From contig JACBWW010000002.1 of the NCBI GenBank assembly GCA_020086605.1, positions 31,531,287 through 31,595,286 of the forward strand: DNA of 64,000 nucleotides. Direction: 5' to 3'. The translations under genes were made by a program, and so were the position numbers. The notes beneath the pieces are model-generated. The model ran no database searches. It was given only the letters and a program-made list of their open reading frames with translations, and had not been told where the DNA came from. This document shows, piece by piece, positions 50,343-64,000 of this stretch (position 1 is the stretch's first letter; each line of letters opens with the position of its first letter). This DNA is from Lanius collurio (taxonomy: Eukaryota; Chordata; Aves; Passeriformes; Laniidae).

Positions 50343-50411
50343 ACAGTAAATATTTTTATACAAGTGTGCTATTGTGTGCACATTTGTATAAAAATATTGT
50401 GTGCTACTGTA
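50343..50411. repeat. Near-perfect inverted repeat (hairpin)
   Basis: The 21-base arm at 50349-50369 is the reverse complement of 50378-50398 at 20 of 21 positions, with an 8-base loop (TATTGTGT). Outside it, ACAGTA at 50343-50348 can pair with TACTGT at 50405-50410, leaving a 6-base bulge on the right arm. The stem is AT-rich (its core is ATATTTTTATAC). It could be a miRNA-like precursor, a relic of an inverted-repeat element, or a chance AT-rich palindrome. No transposon ends are recognised. Confidence 0.8.
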
Positions 50412-53400
50412 GATCTACCCTCATTTGACTTTTGAGCAAACATACTGTTCTGTATTTCTCTATATTTAAACATCAACAGCCAGATGTTCACTTGTGAGCA
50501 AGTTACTCTGAGTATGTGGTTAGTCTGACCCATTTTAGCCAAACAGGGAGGGAATTAATGACAAGGGTACCAGGCTTCTTCTTTCAAGAAGGCTACACCT
50601 GGCTAGCTCATGCATAAACATCTGTGTGGGCAACATCTGCATTTACTCAGACAATTCTCACCTAAGCTCTCTCTTTAAAGATACTGCTTTGTATAACAAT
50701 GAACGTACTTTTTATATGAACATACTCTTTAATCTTAATTTCTAATTTTATTGGAATTCTCAGCATAGACTGAACCAGACAAAGGTACCAAGAGAAACTC
50801 AGGCCAGAAGCAGTGCTCTCAGAACTTATCCTCTGTAAGATTAACTGACAATAGTGCTGTCACCCCCTTAAATGTTAAATCTGATCTATATTGAATCTCC
50901 ATATTGTCTACTGAGTCTTTGAAAAAAAAGGATGTCATGAAAATTTGAAGAGGAATTATCCTTTTATCTGTTCCTGCAGTAACTAGAAGATTTTCTTTTG
51001 CAAAGACACACAAACTCCAACTTATTGTTCCTAGAGCAGAGTGTTTCATTTTGGTGTGTTTGTGCTAAATGTTGAATTGAAAATCTTTACTGGTATTCCT
51101 ATGCTTGTGAACACTACTTCAGACACATTTCATTACTGTGGATCTGTACTTGGTGCCTGCATAAAGATCAGACATGAGGGACCCAGATTTCACAAACAAG
51201 GGGAGACTGCTTGGGCTCTGCAAGGCCCTTCATGAGAATAAACTTGCCTCCAAGATGAAAGTGGCCAAGGTGGGGAGGGTGCTCAAGTGAACTAATGAAA
51301 TAATTAAGGCCTCAAGCACAGTGTGCACTTGTGAGATTCAGTAGAGATGCAGCCCTGATGGCGTGGCACAAGAATGTGGGTGCACAGAACATCATGCCTT
51401 CTGAGATGCTAAAAGGGTAAAATTGCTTGTGTGTAAGCTATTCTGATCACTGACTTCTCGTTGATCCTGAGTTCTTCAACTCTTGGCTTTTAAATTTAAC
51501 AATGAACCTTTGTGGTATATTTCTTTCCTTCTCAACTTATCTATGTGGCAAATCATGTAAGTATGATCTGTCTTTTATGCCACAAACATCTAAGTGGTTT
51601 GGTAAGTTATAGGATTCTGCACCGGAATTAGAAAACCTTATTAATGATGTATTTGGGGAAACATGTAGACCTGGGAAATATTGTCTCTTGGCAACTAAGA
51701 CCAGAAAGGAGTGACTAAGAGAAGTTTATTTTTTAATAATGCTAGCTTTGCTTGATCTTCTGTGCTACTCCCATTATTCTCAAGCTATTTTTCAAACCTT
51801 TTCTCCAGGCAAAGAGAACAAATTGTACTTCAAAAATAATTTCTAGATTAATGGGAAAGGTCATTTGTGTTCCAGGACTTTCCTGTTGTCACATTATCCA
51901 TCACAAATTTCAGTTCAAGGCTCTGATCTGCTTTTATTTCATTGCTAGAGTAAAGCATGCATCTTTCCCAGGTGAACTTTCACATATCCATTACTCCTTC
52001 TTGTGCAGTGTGAAGATCAGCTCCTGAATGGGTGGTGAAGAGCTGAAAAGCTGTCATGTGGGAATGACAGAAGGCAGGCAGTGTCAGAGATCTTGCTGGT
52101 TATCTTCTGCTTTCAGGAGAGGAAGACTTTGCAAAGCCATGTGAATTACTACATAAAAAATACTGACTGTTTTACTTATTATCTCTCCTGTGAATTTGGG
52201 AGACAAGTGAATTTGCAGGCAAAGGGAAGGAGTGAATGGCCAAAATATTACATATCCACGTAGTTTCTTTGGATCTCTGTGAGAAAAAACGTGGAGGAAG
52301 GAGGCTATCTGAGGTGTCTAAATCCCACTTGTTCTACCACGCATTGAATTGTGTGCCTGTGTAAGAAAGTGAAGTTTAGCCCATTTGTAAAGCAATTAGA
52401 CGTTAAGACTCTGGGCTGAGGCTGCCTATTAGAGTAGATTTGCATACTAATAATCTGATGGTAGCAGTGTCTGGTTTTGAGTGCAGGATCACAAGTGTGG
52501 CTAATTTGACATCGCCTAGGAGACCAGTTCCATTGAAGCAGAGAGGATATGCATTAGTGTGAAGCTGTAGGGTGAATCAGTGTTAGAGACATGCCTAAAA
52601 CTCCTGCCTGTTCCTGGTCTGACTTTGAACAGCTTCCCATATTTTCATTTTCTTATATTTTCATTTTTCCTCCTACCTGAAAGAAAGTGGTAAGGGGAGG
52701 AAGGCAGCTGAAGATTGCTAAAAGGTAATTGCATGAAACTCCATTATCAGTCTGAGATTCCATTCTAGGCAAAGGCACATCTCAATTTTATTTCTAACCT
52801 TCCCAGCAGATACTTTCTCTTTTACGTGAAAACCACCTGAGAGAGTTTCTTGCTCTCAATCTAAAAAATGTGTGCATCCACCAAGAGAACAGTAGTTGGA
52901 GAAAGACATTCCAATGCTGCCAACGTTATTAAGAAAAATGTCACCACAAACCACCTAACACATTCCTTGAATTACAAAAGCTAAATGTACACACCATCTA
53001 TAATGAATGAACCATTTCCTGTGTAAATGCTAGGAAATCCAAGAGAGATTAGCCTGGGTAATGGAGTTAAAATCAAGCTAATTTGTTTGTGAGATTATTG
53101 GCAAGTCAAAAATCTCCTTCACAGTTTTGTTAGGCAGAGGGGTGGAGAAAATGTATGTATTAGGCTCAGAGGTAATCAATGTAAATTTGTTTTTACCAAT
53201 GAAGCTAGTTCTGCTGAGCAAAATGAGTTGTATTCTCAGCTGTGTGGCTGAATCTGAGTCCAGTGCAGCCAAAGGTCTGCAACAAAATTGTTTGGATCTG
53301 TGGAAGTATAAGACAAGAAAGGGTAAGGAGGGCTGCAAACAGTTTTGGAGCTGAATGGGGATACACTAAATATAGAGGGAAAAGCAGGATTCACTGCGGT

Positions 53401-56400
53401 TCTTTACTGTGTCTGACGTGTGCCTGGCAACCTAGGAAATTATGATCAGAACTGTGAGAAAACACTCCTCATTTTGGAGTTTTTTAACTTCATGCAAAAT
53501 GTCAATATCTTTAGAGCTACTTTTTTTTCCAGCTACCCATTCTGTCCTTTCTTACATTTACCTTCCCTTCAGACACTATTGCCCCTTCCTGTTTTCAGCC
53601 CCTTTTTAAAACATCTATTTCTTCATGATATTTCCACCCACTGCATAGCTTCCCATGACCAGTCAGTCCCACCTGTCCCCATCTCTTCTCTCTGCTATCC
53701 TAGCTGTTTTGTTCCTGTCCTTTTCCTTCATGGCAGCTTAGATTGGAGACCAAAATCCTTCAATCCTCCATCCCACAGAACCTGCTTCTTTATTTCCTGT
53801 TGACTTCAGTAATTGTGAGTGGAAATAATTTGATGAGATATGAGACACAGGACTGAGAGAACCTGTGGTTTTTCATTCCTCTTGCCTGCTGAAATGTCCC
53901 TTATATAACTTCAGCTTCATACATAGCTAATAGGGTTTTCCACTTTAAATTCTGAATTCTCTTGAAGTTTATTCTTCAAATGAAAATTCTGAAGCAACAT
54001 ACAGCCTTTTATTTGAAGTGAAAATACATTATTAGTAATGGTTTTCACTGCTAAAAAGCTGAAAAGTATTACATGTATGTGATGGAGAATTAGACAACCG
54101 GGAGAGGACTCGTTTGAGCAGTAGAAGGTGTCTCTGGTGGATCTCCATTTGAGATCTCTGTAGACTCTTACCATAGGCAGTGGAGAGAGACAGTAATTTT
54201 AAGATCATTACTGAACCTAAAGTAGATATTTAAAATGGATCAGACGAGTCACACCTTAAATGTACCTGTTTCTTTCCACTGACTATAAAGGAAACCTGGA
54301 GTGACTAGCTCTGAGTTGACACCTACAGTGTGGATGTCTAAAGTTAGGCAAAATGAATCCCACTCTAACTGTCATCTTAAACACTCATCATAACATGTAA
54401 TTTCTTTTCCTTTTTTTTTTCTTTTTTTTAAATAGCATTCCAAAGCAGAACAACATTTTGAGGTAAAATGAAAAAATATTTCAGCTTGAAGCTTCCGACA
54501 AAAAGATCATGTTGAAATTTTATAATTGTGTCAAATTTTTTTGTTGAAATTTATAAAGTTCAGTCTTGAAAAAAAAAATTTTATGAAGAAAACTTTAAAA
54601 ATTAAGAATGTGACCTGATTCTCCCTCTCCCAAAATAAAGTGTCCCACCCTGCTTGTCCCCGGGCATTGGTGTTAACACAGTTTCAATGGGTCCAATTTG
54701 TGTCAGAAGGGGTGGTAATTTCATGACCAGGTCACAAGGCCATGGTCTGAGAACTGCCAATAAATTTCACATGGATTTGGTTCTGTTGTCAGGTGGCAAA
54801 ATCTTCTAGACACTATTGAACTGGACTTAGTTTGCACCGGTGGCCTAGAAGAGAAAACAGAATTTATTGCCAGTTCTTTAATCCATACAGTTCAGTACAA
54901 TAGCCTTGTATTAAGATATGTCATTTATTTCCTTATACCTACCTGGCAGGAGGGTAATTATAACAAACCACTTTCAACAGCAGTAGGATGTAGTAATACA
55001 GAGCATTTCAAGCATAATGGAGCTCAGAGCTTTCCAATTCTGTGAGACAACAGGTTTTGGAAGGTAAGATATAAGGTGAGGAACAATTGTGTCTTATCCC
55101 CAGCCAGCAGTCACTGTCTGTAAACATCCTACCTATTCATGTTTGCTGGCTCAAGGGGAATTTTCACTGCACTTTGAAACCTGCATTAAAACTGTCTTAG
55201 ACTTTGAAGAGGCCCAAGGTAATTTTCTTCTGCCTGCTGTGACTTTCTTTTCCATGTCAGAAAATTACATGACTGATAGAAGGGTAATTTCTGAATTTCA
55301 ACCTACATCCTTCATCTTGGCCTGTAGTAAACCTGAAAAGTGTATTCTGGTGTGGGGAGCAATTGTAACTCTATATATTAGCCTACATGCTCCTTTTACA
55401 CTTGTCCATTAACATCTTCACCATTTGTCTTTCCCAGTCCGATTGAATGAGCTAAAAGAAATCAATATCTCTTTGTAAATGAATATTTTTTCCCAAGTAA
55501 AGTACTTCTCTAAAAAGTGGTTATGTTGAACAACAGGGAAGTTGAGATTTGTCGTCACTAAGGTCAATAACAAATTCTCCATTGGATCAGTCATTCACTT
55601 TCTATCACTTCACATAGTACCACCCCAGGTGGTTTTCCATTCATCTCTTTCATATGATTTTTCTCAGCTATTTTTCTCTGACAAAATTTTGGCTTGCACT
55701 CCTTTATGACCAAATGGTAATTCCAAACCATATGTCTTTCTAGTAAATTCCATTTTGTTAGATGGGTTCAATCTCTCCTGTGAGCAACTGAAATAAGCAC
55801 CTTAAACTCTCTTCCTACCCAGAGACAACAAAAATGCATCCAGCTCCTGTGGAACACCTAAATGCATGAAACATGGCAAAATGTGCAATGCACTCACCAG
55901 GCTGTTTAGTCCTGGGGAAGTAAGTTTTGTACAAGGTGCATATGGCTGCCTAACAACCATATTTTAATTTCAGAGACTTCTATGTCACTTCATACTCTCT
56001 ATACTTCTCTGTTCTTCCAGAAAAGCTGACACCAACAAATCAGGATTTTCTTTGATGTCTATTATTTTGTCTGTGTACTTAAAAGAAAATCTGGATATTT
56101 CTTCATGCCTAGGATGCCCTATTGCAGTTGAGTCAGGTTGCTCAATGCCCTAAGTTCAGAAATATTTTCAAAACTGAAAACATATACTTGAGGAGTCAAA
56201 TATTGCATTCATTTTCTCTTGGTTTGGACATTTGAGATGCAGCCCAAAATGGGCAGACTTGTTCAGTGTGAAAGGCTTCAGAGAGAGTGGGCAGAATTTT
56301 TCTTTGGGGAGACAGCTCATTGTCCCACTCACTGACACTCAGAAGATTAGCAATGTTCTTAACAGTGTATAGAAGTGTGAACATCTTTTAGACCCTTTGA

Positions 56401-59400
56401 AAAACAGGTTCACTACTCCATGCCATTGTCTCATAACTGGAAGAGGGTTCACAAAGAATCAGTGTCCATCTCACAGAAGCACAGAAGCACACATCCAGAT
56501 GAGAGCAGCTATCTGTTAATCTCTATGAGAAATAGCTTGTTCATAGGTCCTAAGTGACTGGGGATGGCTCTAGGAACTGATTTTAGGAAGCTCTGCATAG
56601 TATCAGTATTTTCAACAACACCTCACCACTGTATGTAAAAATGTCAGGAACCCACCCTCCAAAATCAGCAGGAGTTGCTAGCATGTGTGGCCTTTGCATA
56701 AAAACATCACATTTCAGTTCCTCTTTCCAAGGGTGCTGATAGTCACAGACATTTTAAAAACTCTCTCCCGTGCTCATTTCCTGTTTTCAGAATTTTTCCT
56801 CTCTTGAGCTCTGCTAGGTGGGTTGATCTTCAAAGATGAAGTTAATATTGCAGAAATATCACTGATCTTGCTCACAGTCACATTGAATTTTTCCCCTTTT
56901 TTTTTTTTCCTGTCAAAAGTTAGTTGTCCTACTTAATTCCTCCTTGTATTTATTTCCTTAGTTTATTTATTTGCTTCTGGCCCTGAGCTGTTATTGAAAT
57001 TAGACTCATTGTAACCACATAATGTGTAGACTCTTTGCTGACTGTGTCAGATCAAGCTTTATAATATTTTATGTGTGCTGATAGGGCACACACACTGTCA
57101 GTGTAAGTATGTACCACTCTTTGGCCGAGCTCCTGCTATGTATTGCAAATCTCAGAAATGTGGTCATTACTCTGTCTTCGCTGTAAAATTACATTTATTG
57201 AATTGCAGTTTAGGTATCCTGTTATTTACAGTTGGTTTTTTAGGGTTTTTCTATGTTCTTTCCCCTTCCTTTTCTCCTACATTTGTGGAAATATAATAAT
57301 GCCATTTGATCCCCACAATGCTCTGTAGCTGAAATTTCGACCAAAGTTCGCAATCTGTGAAAATGAGGAATTACACTTGCCCAACTGTGTTTTATGATTT
57401 TTGCCAATGTCAAGGTTAGTATATCATTCATGAACTTATGTACACTTGTTTCTATTGTGTCTGTAATTTTCAGCTTTTCATTATTTAGTGTGAATTTGTA
57501 GCCCATACATAGATTGGTGGCGTATTTCTTATAAAGATTTTTTGAATCACGTTACATGATTGAATATATAACATATTGCTGTAGTATTGTTTATACTTCA
57601 TTATTGGCTGTTCTTTTGAATTTAAAAAAAAATTGCCAGCTCCAAGATGATTAGCCTTCCAATAAGAAATACTGACTCATGTCTTTTTCATTTTGTTTCT
57701 TGTGTTCACTACAAAAATGTAAAGAAATTGTGGGGATTCAAATACTGCTACTTTGTATGGTCATGACCAATGCAAGCAAATGTGTTATAACGGGAAAAAG
57801 AATAGAAAACAAAACAACCTTCAACAGCCCTCAGGCAGCAGTTCATGGGAATGTTTTCAAAGCTCTTCCCACACCCAAGGTTGCCCATGGAGCAGATAGT
57901 TGCTTACAGTATGGGAGAAGTGCATTATTGAAAGTAGATACATAAAGATCCTTTTGTCTGCATGTGTCTGGTGAAATTCCCTCATATGTAGAAGATGAGC
58001 CCAGAGCTGTTTCTTGTGCACCGAACTCTAAGTGATGGAAAAGACTGTACATACAGCTTACAGATGAATATGAATTTCATCTATAAAAAGAGGCATTGAT
58101 GCAAATCTTCACTTGAAAAGAAATCCTTTCAGCATGGTAAATCCTGTCTTGAGAATTTTCTAGCATTGTGTTTTGGGTATGGCATCTTGTTTGAACAATT
58201 ATTCTAGCTTATTGCTCTGTCCACTATATGGCTGTTTTTAATTGTATCTTTAAAAAGATTGATTCCCATAATAAAACTGAGTTAGAATACTGAGATAGCA
58301 CTCAGTAATTTTTCCAAGCCAGCACTTTGTTTCTAAATTTGACCCAAGAGAGTTATAGCTTAATTATGATACAAATAATCCATCTTTCAACAGGCAAACT
58401 GCTTTTTTTATTTTCTCATTTGACAAACAAAACAAAATAGGTGAAAAACAGATCTTACTGTTAAAGTAGAAATGGTGACATTTCAAATTACAGGAGAAAG
58501 AGTTAGGAGTCTTGAGAGGACATAGCACCCATGGTCTTGCTTTGGTGATATCAGCTGTAATTATCTGAGGTAAGTTTGTCCTTCTTGTTTTTAACTGTGT
58601 CTCATGATGGTTATTCCATACTCACTTTGGTGATTCGTGATCTCTACCACTAGAAGGGTATTTTAATGCCTTACCTGTATCTCTCTTATTGCATTTTAAA
58701 TCCCTTTACTTCTTGTCTTACTCTCATGAATGAGGAAGAGAGATAATACCCTTGGTATTTGGAGCATCCTTCTGAATATTTCCAGGCTGTTTCCAAATTT
58801 CATCTCATTATTCCCTTACCTAGATGATCATTCTGCTCAATCTTTCCCTGTATGTTATTATTTCTTGGACAATTCCTGTTGCTTTCTATGTCTCTCCAAT
58901 ATGTCTAAAAAGCTCTTAAGGGGTGTCCTATAAGCATTTTTGTCTTGAGAACTTCTTTAATATCAATTTTAAAATTCATAAATCTGTGTTTCTTAATGAC
59001 TACAGCATAAATCAGCTGATACTAATAATATATCAAAGATCATAATTTTTTAGACTACTGTAGCAAGAAATAAATAAAGCTTATGTTTGTGACACTGTTG
59101 AATTCATGGGCCTTCAAAGAGTTTCCTGGATTATAAATTTATTGCCTGAAACAAAATCCAAATAAACAGAAGAGATTTTTTTTAACTGTGTTAATGCACA
59201 AGACTTTGACTATGATATAATTTATGTGAGATTTTGGGTTTCATGACACTAGTAATGTCATGACAGTTTTTCAGTGGTTTTAAAAGAATCTGAACCCCTG
59301 TTAATTTTAGGAACATTTCACCTGCTGTCTCACAGAACCCAGCAGTAAATGATGTTTGTGTCAGTAAATAACCAGGAGAACCTACATGTATTTTAGCATT

Positions 59401-59633
59401 TTTCTGTATTTTCTCGTGCTAGATTAGCAGCAGAAGTTTGTCCTTTTTACAAAGAAAAAAGAAATCAAGAAAACTATTTATGATGGAAATCATAAAAGTT
59501 TTTCCATTCATCTCTTCATTTGAAATCTTCATCTCTACTTCTCTGCTGGTGCATTTTGTGGTTTTACTCCTTGTCACCCTGACAGTGGCTTTTGACCAGT
59601 CCAGGGTCATAGCCTGGAATTGAATGTACAGAT
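50412..59633. other. Long unassigned noncoding stretch
   Basis: About 9 kb with no recognisable CR1, the longest repeat-poor stretch in the window. An ATTTGCAT octamer lies at 52438-52445. T/C-rich patches occur near 54410-54430 and 56890-56910. Open frames (up to 127 codons at 53420-53803) show no domain. Confidence 0.5.
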
Positions 59634-59673
59634 TATAATGACAAGAGGGGCTTTAGGCCTTCTTGTCATTGTA
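59634..59673. repeat. Short inverted repeat
   Basis: Arms TATAATGACAAGA (59634-59646) and TCTTGTCATTGTA (59661-59673) pair at 12 of 13 positions around a 14-base loop that is GC-rich at its ends. It could form a small hairpin. No run of T follows and there is no sign of a known RNA gene. Confidence 0.7.
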
Positions 59674-62600
59674 CTTTGTATCTATTCCTTTTAATGAAGC
59701 ATACACAGTACCTGTGATTGTAATGAAGGGCTGCTGTACTTTGGCCTCTTTTTTAATGTGACTGTGAATTTCAATTTGTTTACAATTCTGCTCCCCTTCT
59801 TCAGTATTTATGGGTCTTTTCTAGCTATCAAAAGCAAGAAGGGGGCATGAAAGTCAGCCAGTTAAATGCCTAATGCTTTAGTTGAACATTACTTTTATTG
59901 TATTCAGCAGAAGAGATTTTTTGGAGTGTACCATCCTACTTCATATACGACCCACTTGCCTAGGTTACAATATAAAGCTCATTGTCTTTTCCTCCTGAAG
60001 CTGAAGAGGCTGAGACTATCTGGGAGCATTGTTCATGGGATATGTGAGATCTAGTGAATAAAGGGTGTACTGAACACAGGTCATATGGCATGCCCTGTTG
60101 TGTCCTTCTGCTTACTGACAACAGACTCTCTCAGTCATCTATGCTTTTTCTGTGTTGCTTTTCCCACAGCTTGCCCTCATCCAAGGTTTCCTTTTGTAAA
60201 TAAAACAAAATAGTATTAGAATAGAATAGAATCCATTCTGTTCATATTCCAGGTAGCAAAAATGGACTGGTTCCTGAAGCCCAATGGTGAGGAAAAAAAT
60301 GAGATCATGCTTTGTTGTGACCTTGTCAGATTGGGCATCATAAACTGTGCGTAAGATCATAAGGGGTGCACAAGAGGTATTTCTGCACTCTAACCTATGA
60401 CTGCTTTTGTGGGCAGGTTGCTTTCACATAGGTGTGTTACCTTGGACTAACTGCTGTGTCAATAAGATACCGAGCCAGGCCTGCCATCTGTGTCTTTTCT
60501 TTGCTGCTGGCAATATGAAATAGTATGGCAAAGAATTATGTCTTCAATTCCACAGAATTATGAGAAATTCTAACATGAAATTTAATGCATTTCTGCAGGA
60601 AATAAGAACTGCTGTACGGCTCCCCTTGCGGGTAATTCTCTCCTTACCAACTGTGGGGTAAGTGGAAATCTAATGATCCAAGTGGAGGAGACAGCCACTA
60701 CAACAGTGGTTATTTAACAAATGCAGTTTTCCTTTCTGATCCACAAATTGTATGTGGGCACACCAGACTAAAAACAAAAGTAAAAATAAGGTAATTTTGA
60801 ATATTCTCATTTAATGAATTTCAAAGAAGGTTTAACCAGTTCCAACACCAACACTGCACCGGGTAGAGTTGTTACCTTTTTGTGGAATCCTGGAGCACAC
60901 TGGAAGCCAAGGTACAAGCCTTTATTTCAAACACCTTTACTTCTTGGCTAGCTGGTAATCTTTGCACTGGGGTGTGTCAGACCCATAAAATGCTGTGTGC
61001 ACAATCTCTCACACTCACACCCACACACTCTTCCTCCTTCTCCTCCTTCTCTTGTTTTCACACTTTTGTCTGGATAGTGGAAAAGCCCCTTCCTGTCACC
61101 CCATATAACCTCTCAGCTGGAGAAAATATAGCTTAATTGTTAAAAAACAAAAAACACCTTATTCTACAGCATTTGTTTAGAAGGGAGGGCTTCTCAGTTC
61201 TCCACTTTACCATATGCAGTGGAGTTAAAATGTTCATACTTTTAAAAAGCTTTCTCATTAGCAATTGGTTTAATCTCCTGCTAGAAGGACTGCAAGAGCT
61301 TTTCTCCGCTTAGGCTCATGCTTAATCTGCTGCTGTTACCCACATTAGAACTGACCCAAGGCTCCTGTATTAAAATGACTTCAGTAAAACTTACACATAT
61401 ATCACCTTTGCATGTCATGCAAAGAGGAATTGTGTGTCTTTATTTTTCTTTACCACCTTTATTTAATGTGATCCAGTTATTTTGCACAGATTTTGTGTAT
61501 ATGATTTTCTAGGATGCTATTATGGCTTTGTGTCCTCATCTGTGGCATATGAAAGGGAGGAATTGGAGTAGAAAAGGGATAAAGCAGGCAAGCCATGAGT
61601 GAGTGGGTGGGAATAAAAGGATTACAGGATGGAAAAATGATATCTATTTCCAAGAATTAGAACTACATTTTTACACCTTGGAGTCGCTCTCTCTCCAAGA
61701 CTGTGAATAAAAAAGTGTTTCCTCCCACTTTGTTTGAAGGAAGTAGAAAAAACAAGGAGCATATTTTCACATCTACATGAAACAAAGCTGAGTGCTTGGC
61801 TAATATGTTGGCACCCAGATTGTTCTATGGTTATGCTGAACTGTATAGTGAACATCATGTAGATAATAGTTAAACTCAAATTCTCCAAAGTCCTAATCCA
61901 AGTGTCCCCTTCTTCTTCCCAGAATTAAATAGGAAAGTTCTTACAGAGCTGGACTGTTAATCACTGTGCAGCATCTTTACATTTTTTTCCTTAGTGAAAA
62001 GCTCTTGAAATGGGCCTGAACATGACTTAGCCAATTTCATTGTCTATATATACTCCCAAAGACGTTCTAAGGGGTATTAGTATTTCTTAATCAAAATCAT
62101 TCAAATCAACTGCCACAAATAAGAGAAAGTCTGAGGATACTTTCCATGAAAATGTGTTTTTCCTATTTCTGTAAAGTGCCTGAAAAGGATTTAACACTCC
62201 TAAATCACCCTAAATCATTAACATCCTAAATCACTCCCATTCCCCCGGAGCACTAATAGCCTTTGCTTTCAGCCGGACCAAGTTTGTTGTTATTTTTCAG
62301 TTTCTCCACCTCTTTTTTCCTGCTAAAAGACAAAGCTCAGAATACTGCATTGAATGATAGGAGAGTGACCAACCTTTGAGCAAGAAAGACCTACCTGAAA
62401 TAAAAAAGCCTCAGAAATAAAATTCTGAAACAATTAAGTAGCTGACTTCATTATCTAATAGCTCTTTGCCCTCTTCCCTAGTTTACATTAAGAGAAAGAG
62501 AATAACCAGTCATTGTTCTTGTTTTTATTTTTTTTTTTTCTATTTTTTTTAAATTTTTGTTTAATGTTAAAAGATAGTTTTGTTGGAATGTTGAACTCAG

Positions 62601-64000
62601 TTTCATCCGTGGTTCTTTTATCTTCTCCAGATGGATTCATCTAACACATACTGACAGCCTGTAATTTTATGCAGCTAGTGATGGGTAATAAGCTTTAGGT
62701 GTTTCTTGCATGAAATAAGATCTTTGTTTGAACTAGATGGTTGTGGCTGCAGGTAACAACCATGTGAAGGACAGGGCCATCATCTCTGAAACAATGTGTT
62801 GGATAAAATAAAGTGGAGCTTCAATAGGACTGAAAACAGCCAGCATTATTTCTCCAATTTGTCACAAATTTAGTGTTCTGTGTACATTCTGGGTGCACAC
62901 TACAGAATGGAGCTTTGAGAAAGAGAAGCATGAAATTCTACCCATCGATGTATCAGCGTTCAGTGCATCTCTGACTTCTTTGGACCTTCCATTGCACCTT
63001 CTATTGCCCTTTTCCCAGCTAGCACTTGCATATGCAACGAAGCAGTAATCACAACAAAAAGGAAATGCTATGAAGTTGAGCTAAAGGGCAGTATCTATGA
63101 TTAGTGAGGAGCTGCAAACATACTAAAATTTTTGAATTCTGTATTTAACCCATGCTTTACCATGATGGCAGCCAGCACACAGCCACCACAAGTGTAAGAA
63201 ATTCAGTTACTTAGATATATTATTTATTGCCTGAAAGTTTTGCTTGGCTTTCAGCCCAGGTGTCAGAGTGGTTTGATACAGACAATTTTTTCTTTTTTTT
63301 TTTTTTTTTCTTTTCGTGGTGCTACTCCTCAACTAGCATGTGGGTGGTGGGAACACTTCATTCAATACTTCCCTCTTCTGTATTGTATCACTGGGTTCTT
63401 TTCATTAGCAAATATTTTATCTGTTCTTTTTTTTTTGCACTCACTTTTCACAAAAGCTATTCACTTCATTGTAGCCTATGGACTGAGAAATAGTCCCTTG
63501 GTATAGCTGGGGGACATTTATAAATAATTTAATTAACACCTTGTCATTCTTGAGGAGAATCGCAGCAGACCATCCATAGCCCAAGCTAGGAACAGGAGAG
63601 CTGATCCTAAATTACCAGGTGATCTTGGAGTCCTTATCGTAGGACTAGGGGATGGTGTAGCCCTACACAGTGAGAGTAAGATAAGGTCTTGAAGATATTC
63701 TTCCATTCCCTTTATGCTGAACAGCTTATAATGTAGTCTACATCAGCTTGAATCATATCAGCTCCTCAGTGGGTATTTCCATGAATTTCAGTTATTTGGG
63801 ATAAGCGTGGATGAATAAGATCATAACCGGTCGACATGTAAGTTCTCCACTCCAAGCAGCTTTATTGCTGACATCTCATCATTTGTCATTGACAGGGGTG
63901 TATCACTAGCCAGTGGCATCATCTGACAGGTAGACTAATCCTAACATTTAATTAATTGTTATAAATTGTCATTTCATGCAGGAGCCTGTTCAGTGGATTC
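59674..64000. other. Unassigned noncoding sequence to window end
   Basis: No gene or nameable repeat. An AATAG patch lies near 60212-60228 and a CA/CTC-rich patch at about 61005-61055. An imperfect tandem CCTAAATCA occurs near 62199-62235. T runs lie at 62528-62539 and 63293-63309. Confidence 0.55.

Noticed and set aside
62199..62240. Telomere-like CCCTAAA words
   Set aside because: Imperfect CCTAAATCA tandem of about three to four units; not the vertebrate CCCTAA repeat and too short.

Overview
The window is vertebrate nuclear DNA, almost certainly from a bird. It is AT-rich, CpG-poor and has no dense coding. It carries many 5'-truncated CR1 LINE copies, several ending in the ATTCTATGA-type tail typical of avian CR1. 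I found no exon, rRNA, tRNA, CRISPR array, bacterial gene or complete mobile element. The long open frames are chance frames, CR1 ORF2 remnants, or frames antisense to CR1. The most sensible reading is intergenic or deep-intronic sequence.

Layout, younger layer: CR1 pieces lie at about 1649-2075 (+), 12940-13315 (-), 14700-15455 (+) abutting 15456-15525 (-), 19053-19205 (+), 24735-25661 (-), 31470-31815 (-), 38027-38307 (+), 40438-41142 (+), 45280-45385 (+) and 46617-47139 (+). Their 3' ends are of several distinct types, so several subfamilies were active at different times. Most cover the C-terminal part of the ORF2 reverse transcriptase plus the 3' UTR. Two fragments (4135-4475 and 12940-13315) come from further upstream in ORF2.

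Older layer: badly decayed repeats that look pre-avian. They are a CR1/L3-like LINE in two collinear blocks (27180-27610 and 28178-28552, +), an antisense CR1/L3-like stretch (48290-48732, -), a short CR1-like relic (20161-20245, +) and a MIR-like SINE (9955-10110, +).

Simple sequence includes (GTTT)n at 21687-21725, (AAAT)n at 19012-19037, interrupted (GGAT)n at 30467-30538 and a 38-base T run at 35169-35206. Non-repeat features worth a look are a near-perfect hairpin at 50343-50411, a smaller one at 59634-59673 and a GC-rich block at 40110-40395 abutting a CR1. The rest (about 90 percent) is unassigned single-copy-looking DNA that may contain enhancers I cannot recognise without alignment. 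All family assignments come from remembered consensus patterns, not from a search. I see no novel biological system; the deep-time repeats and the hairpin are the best leads.
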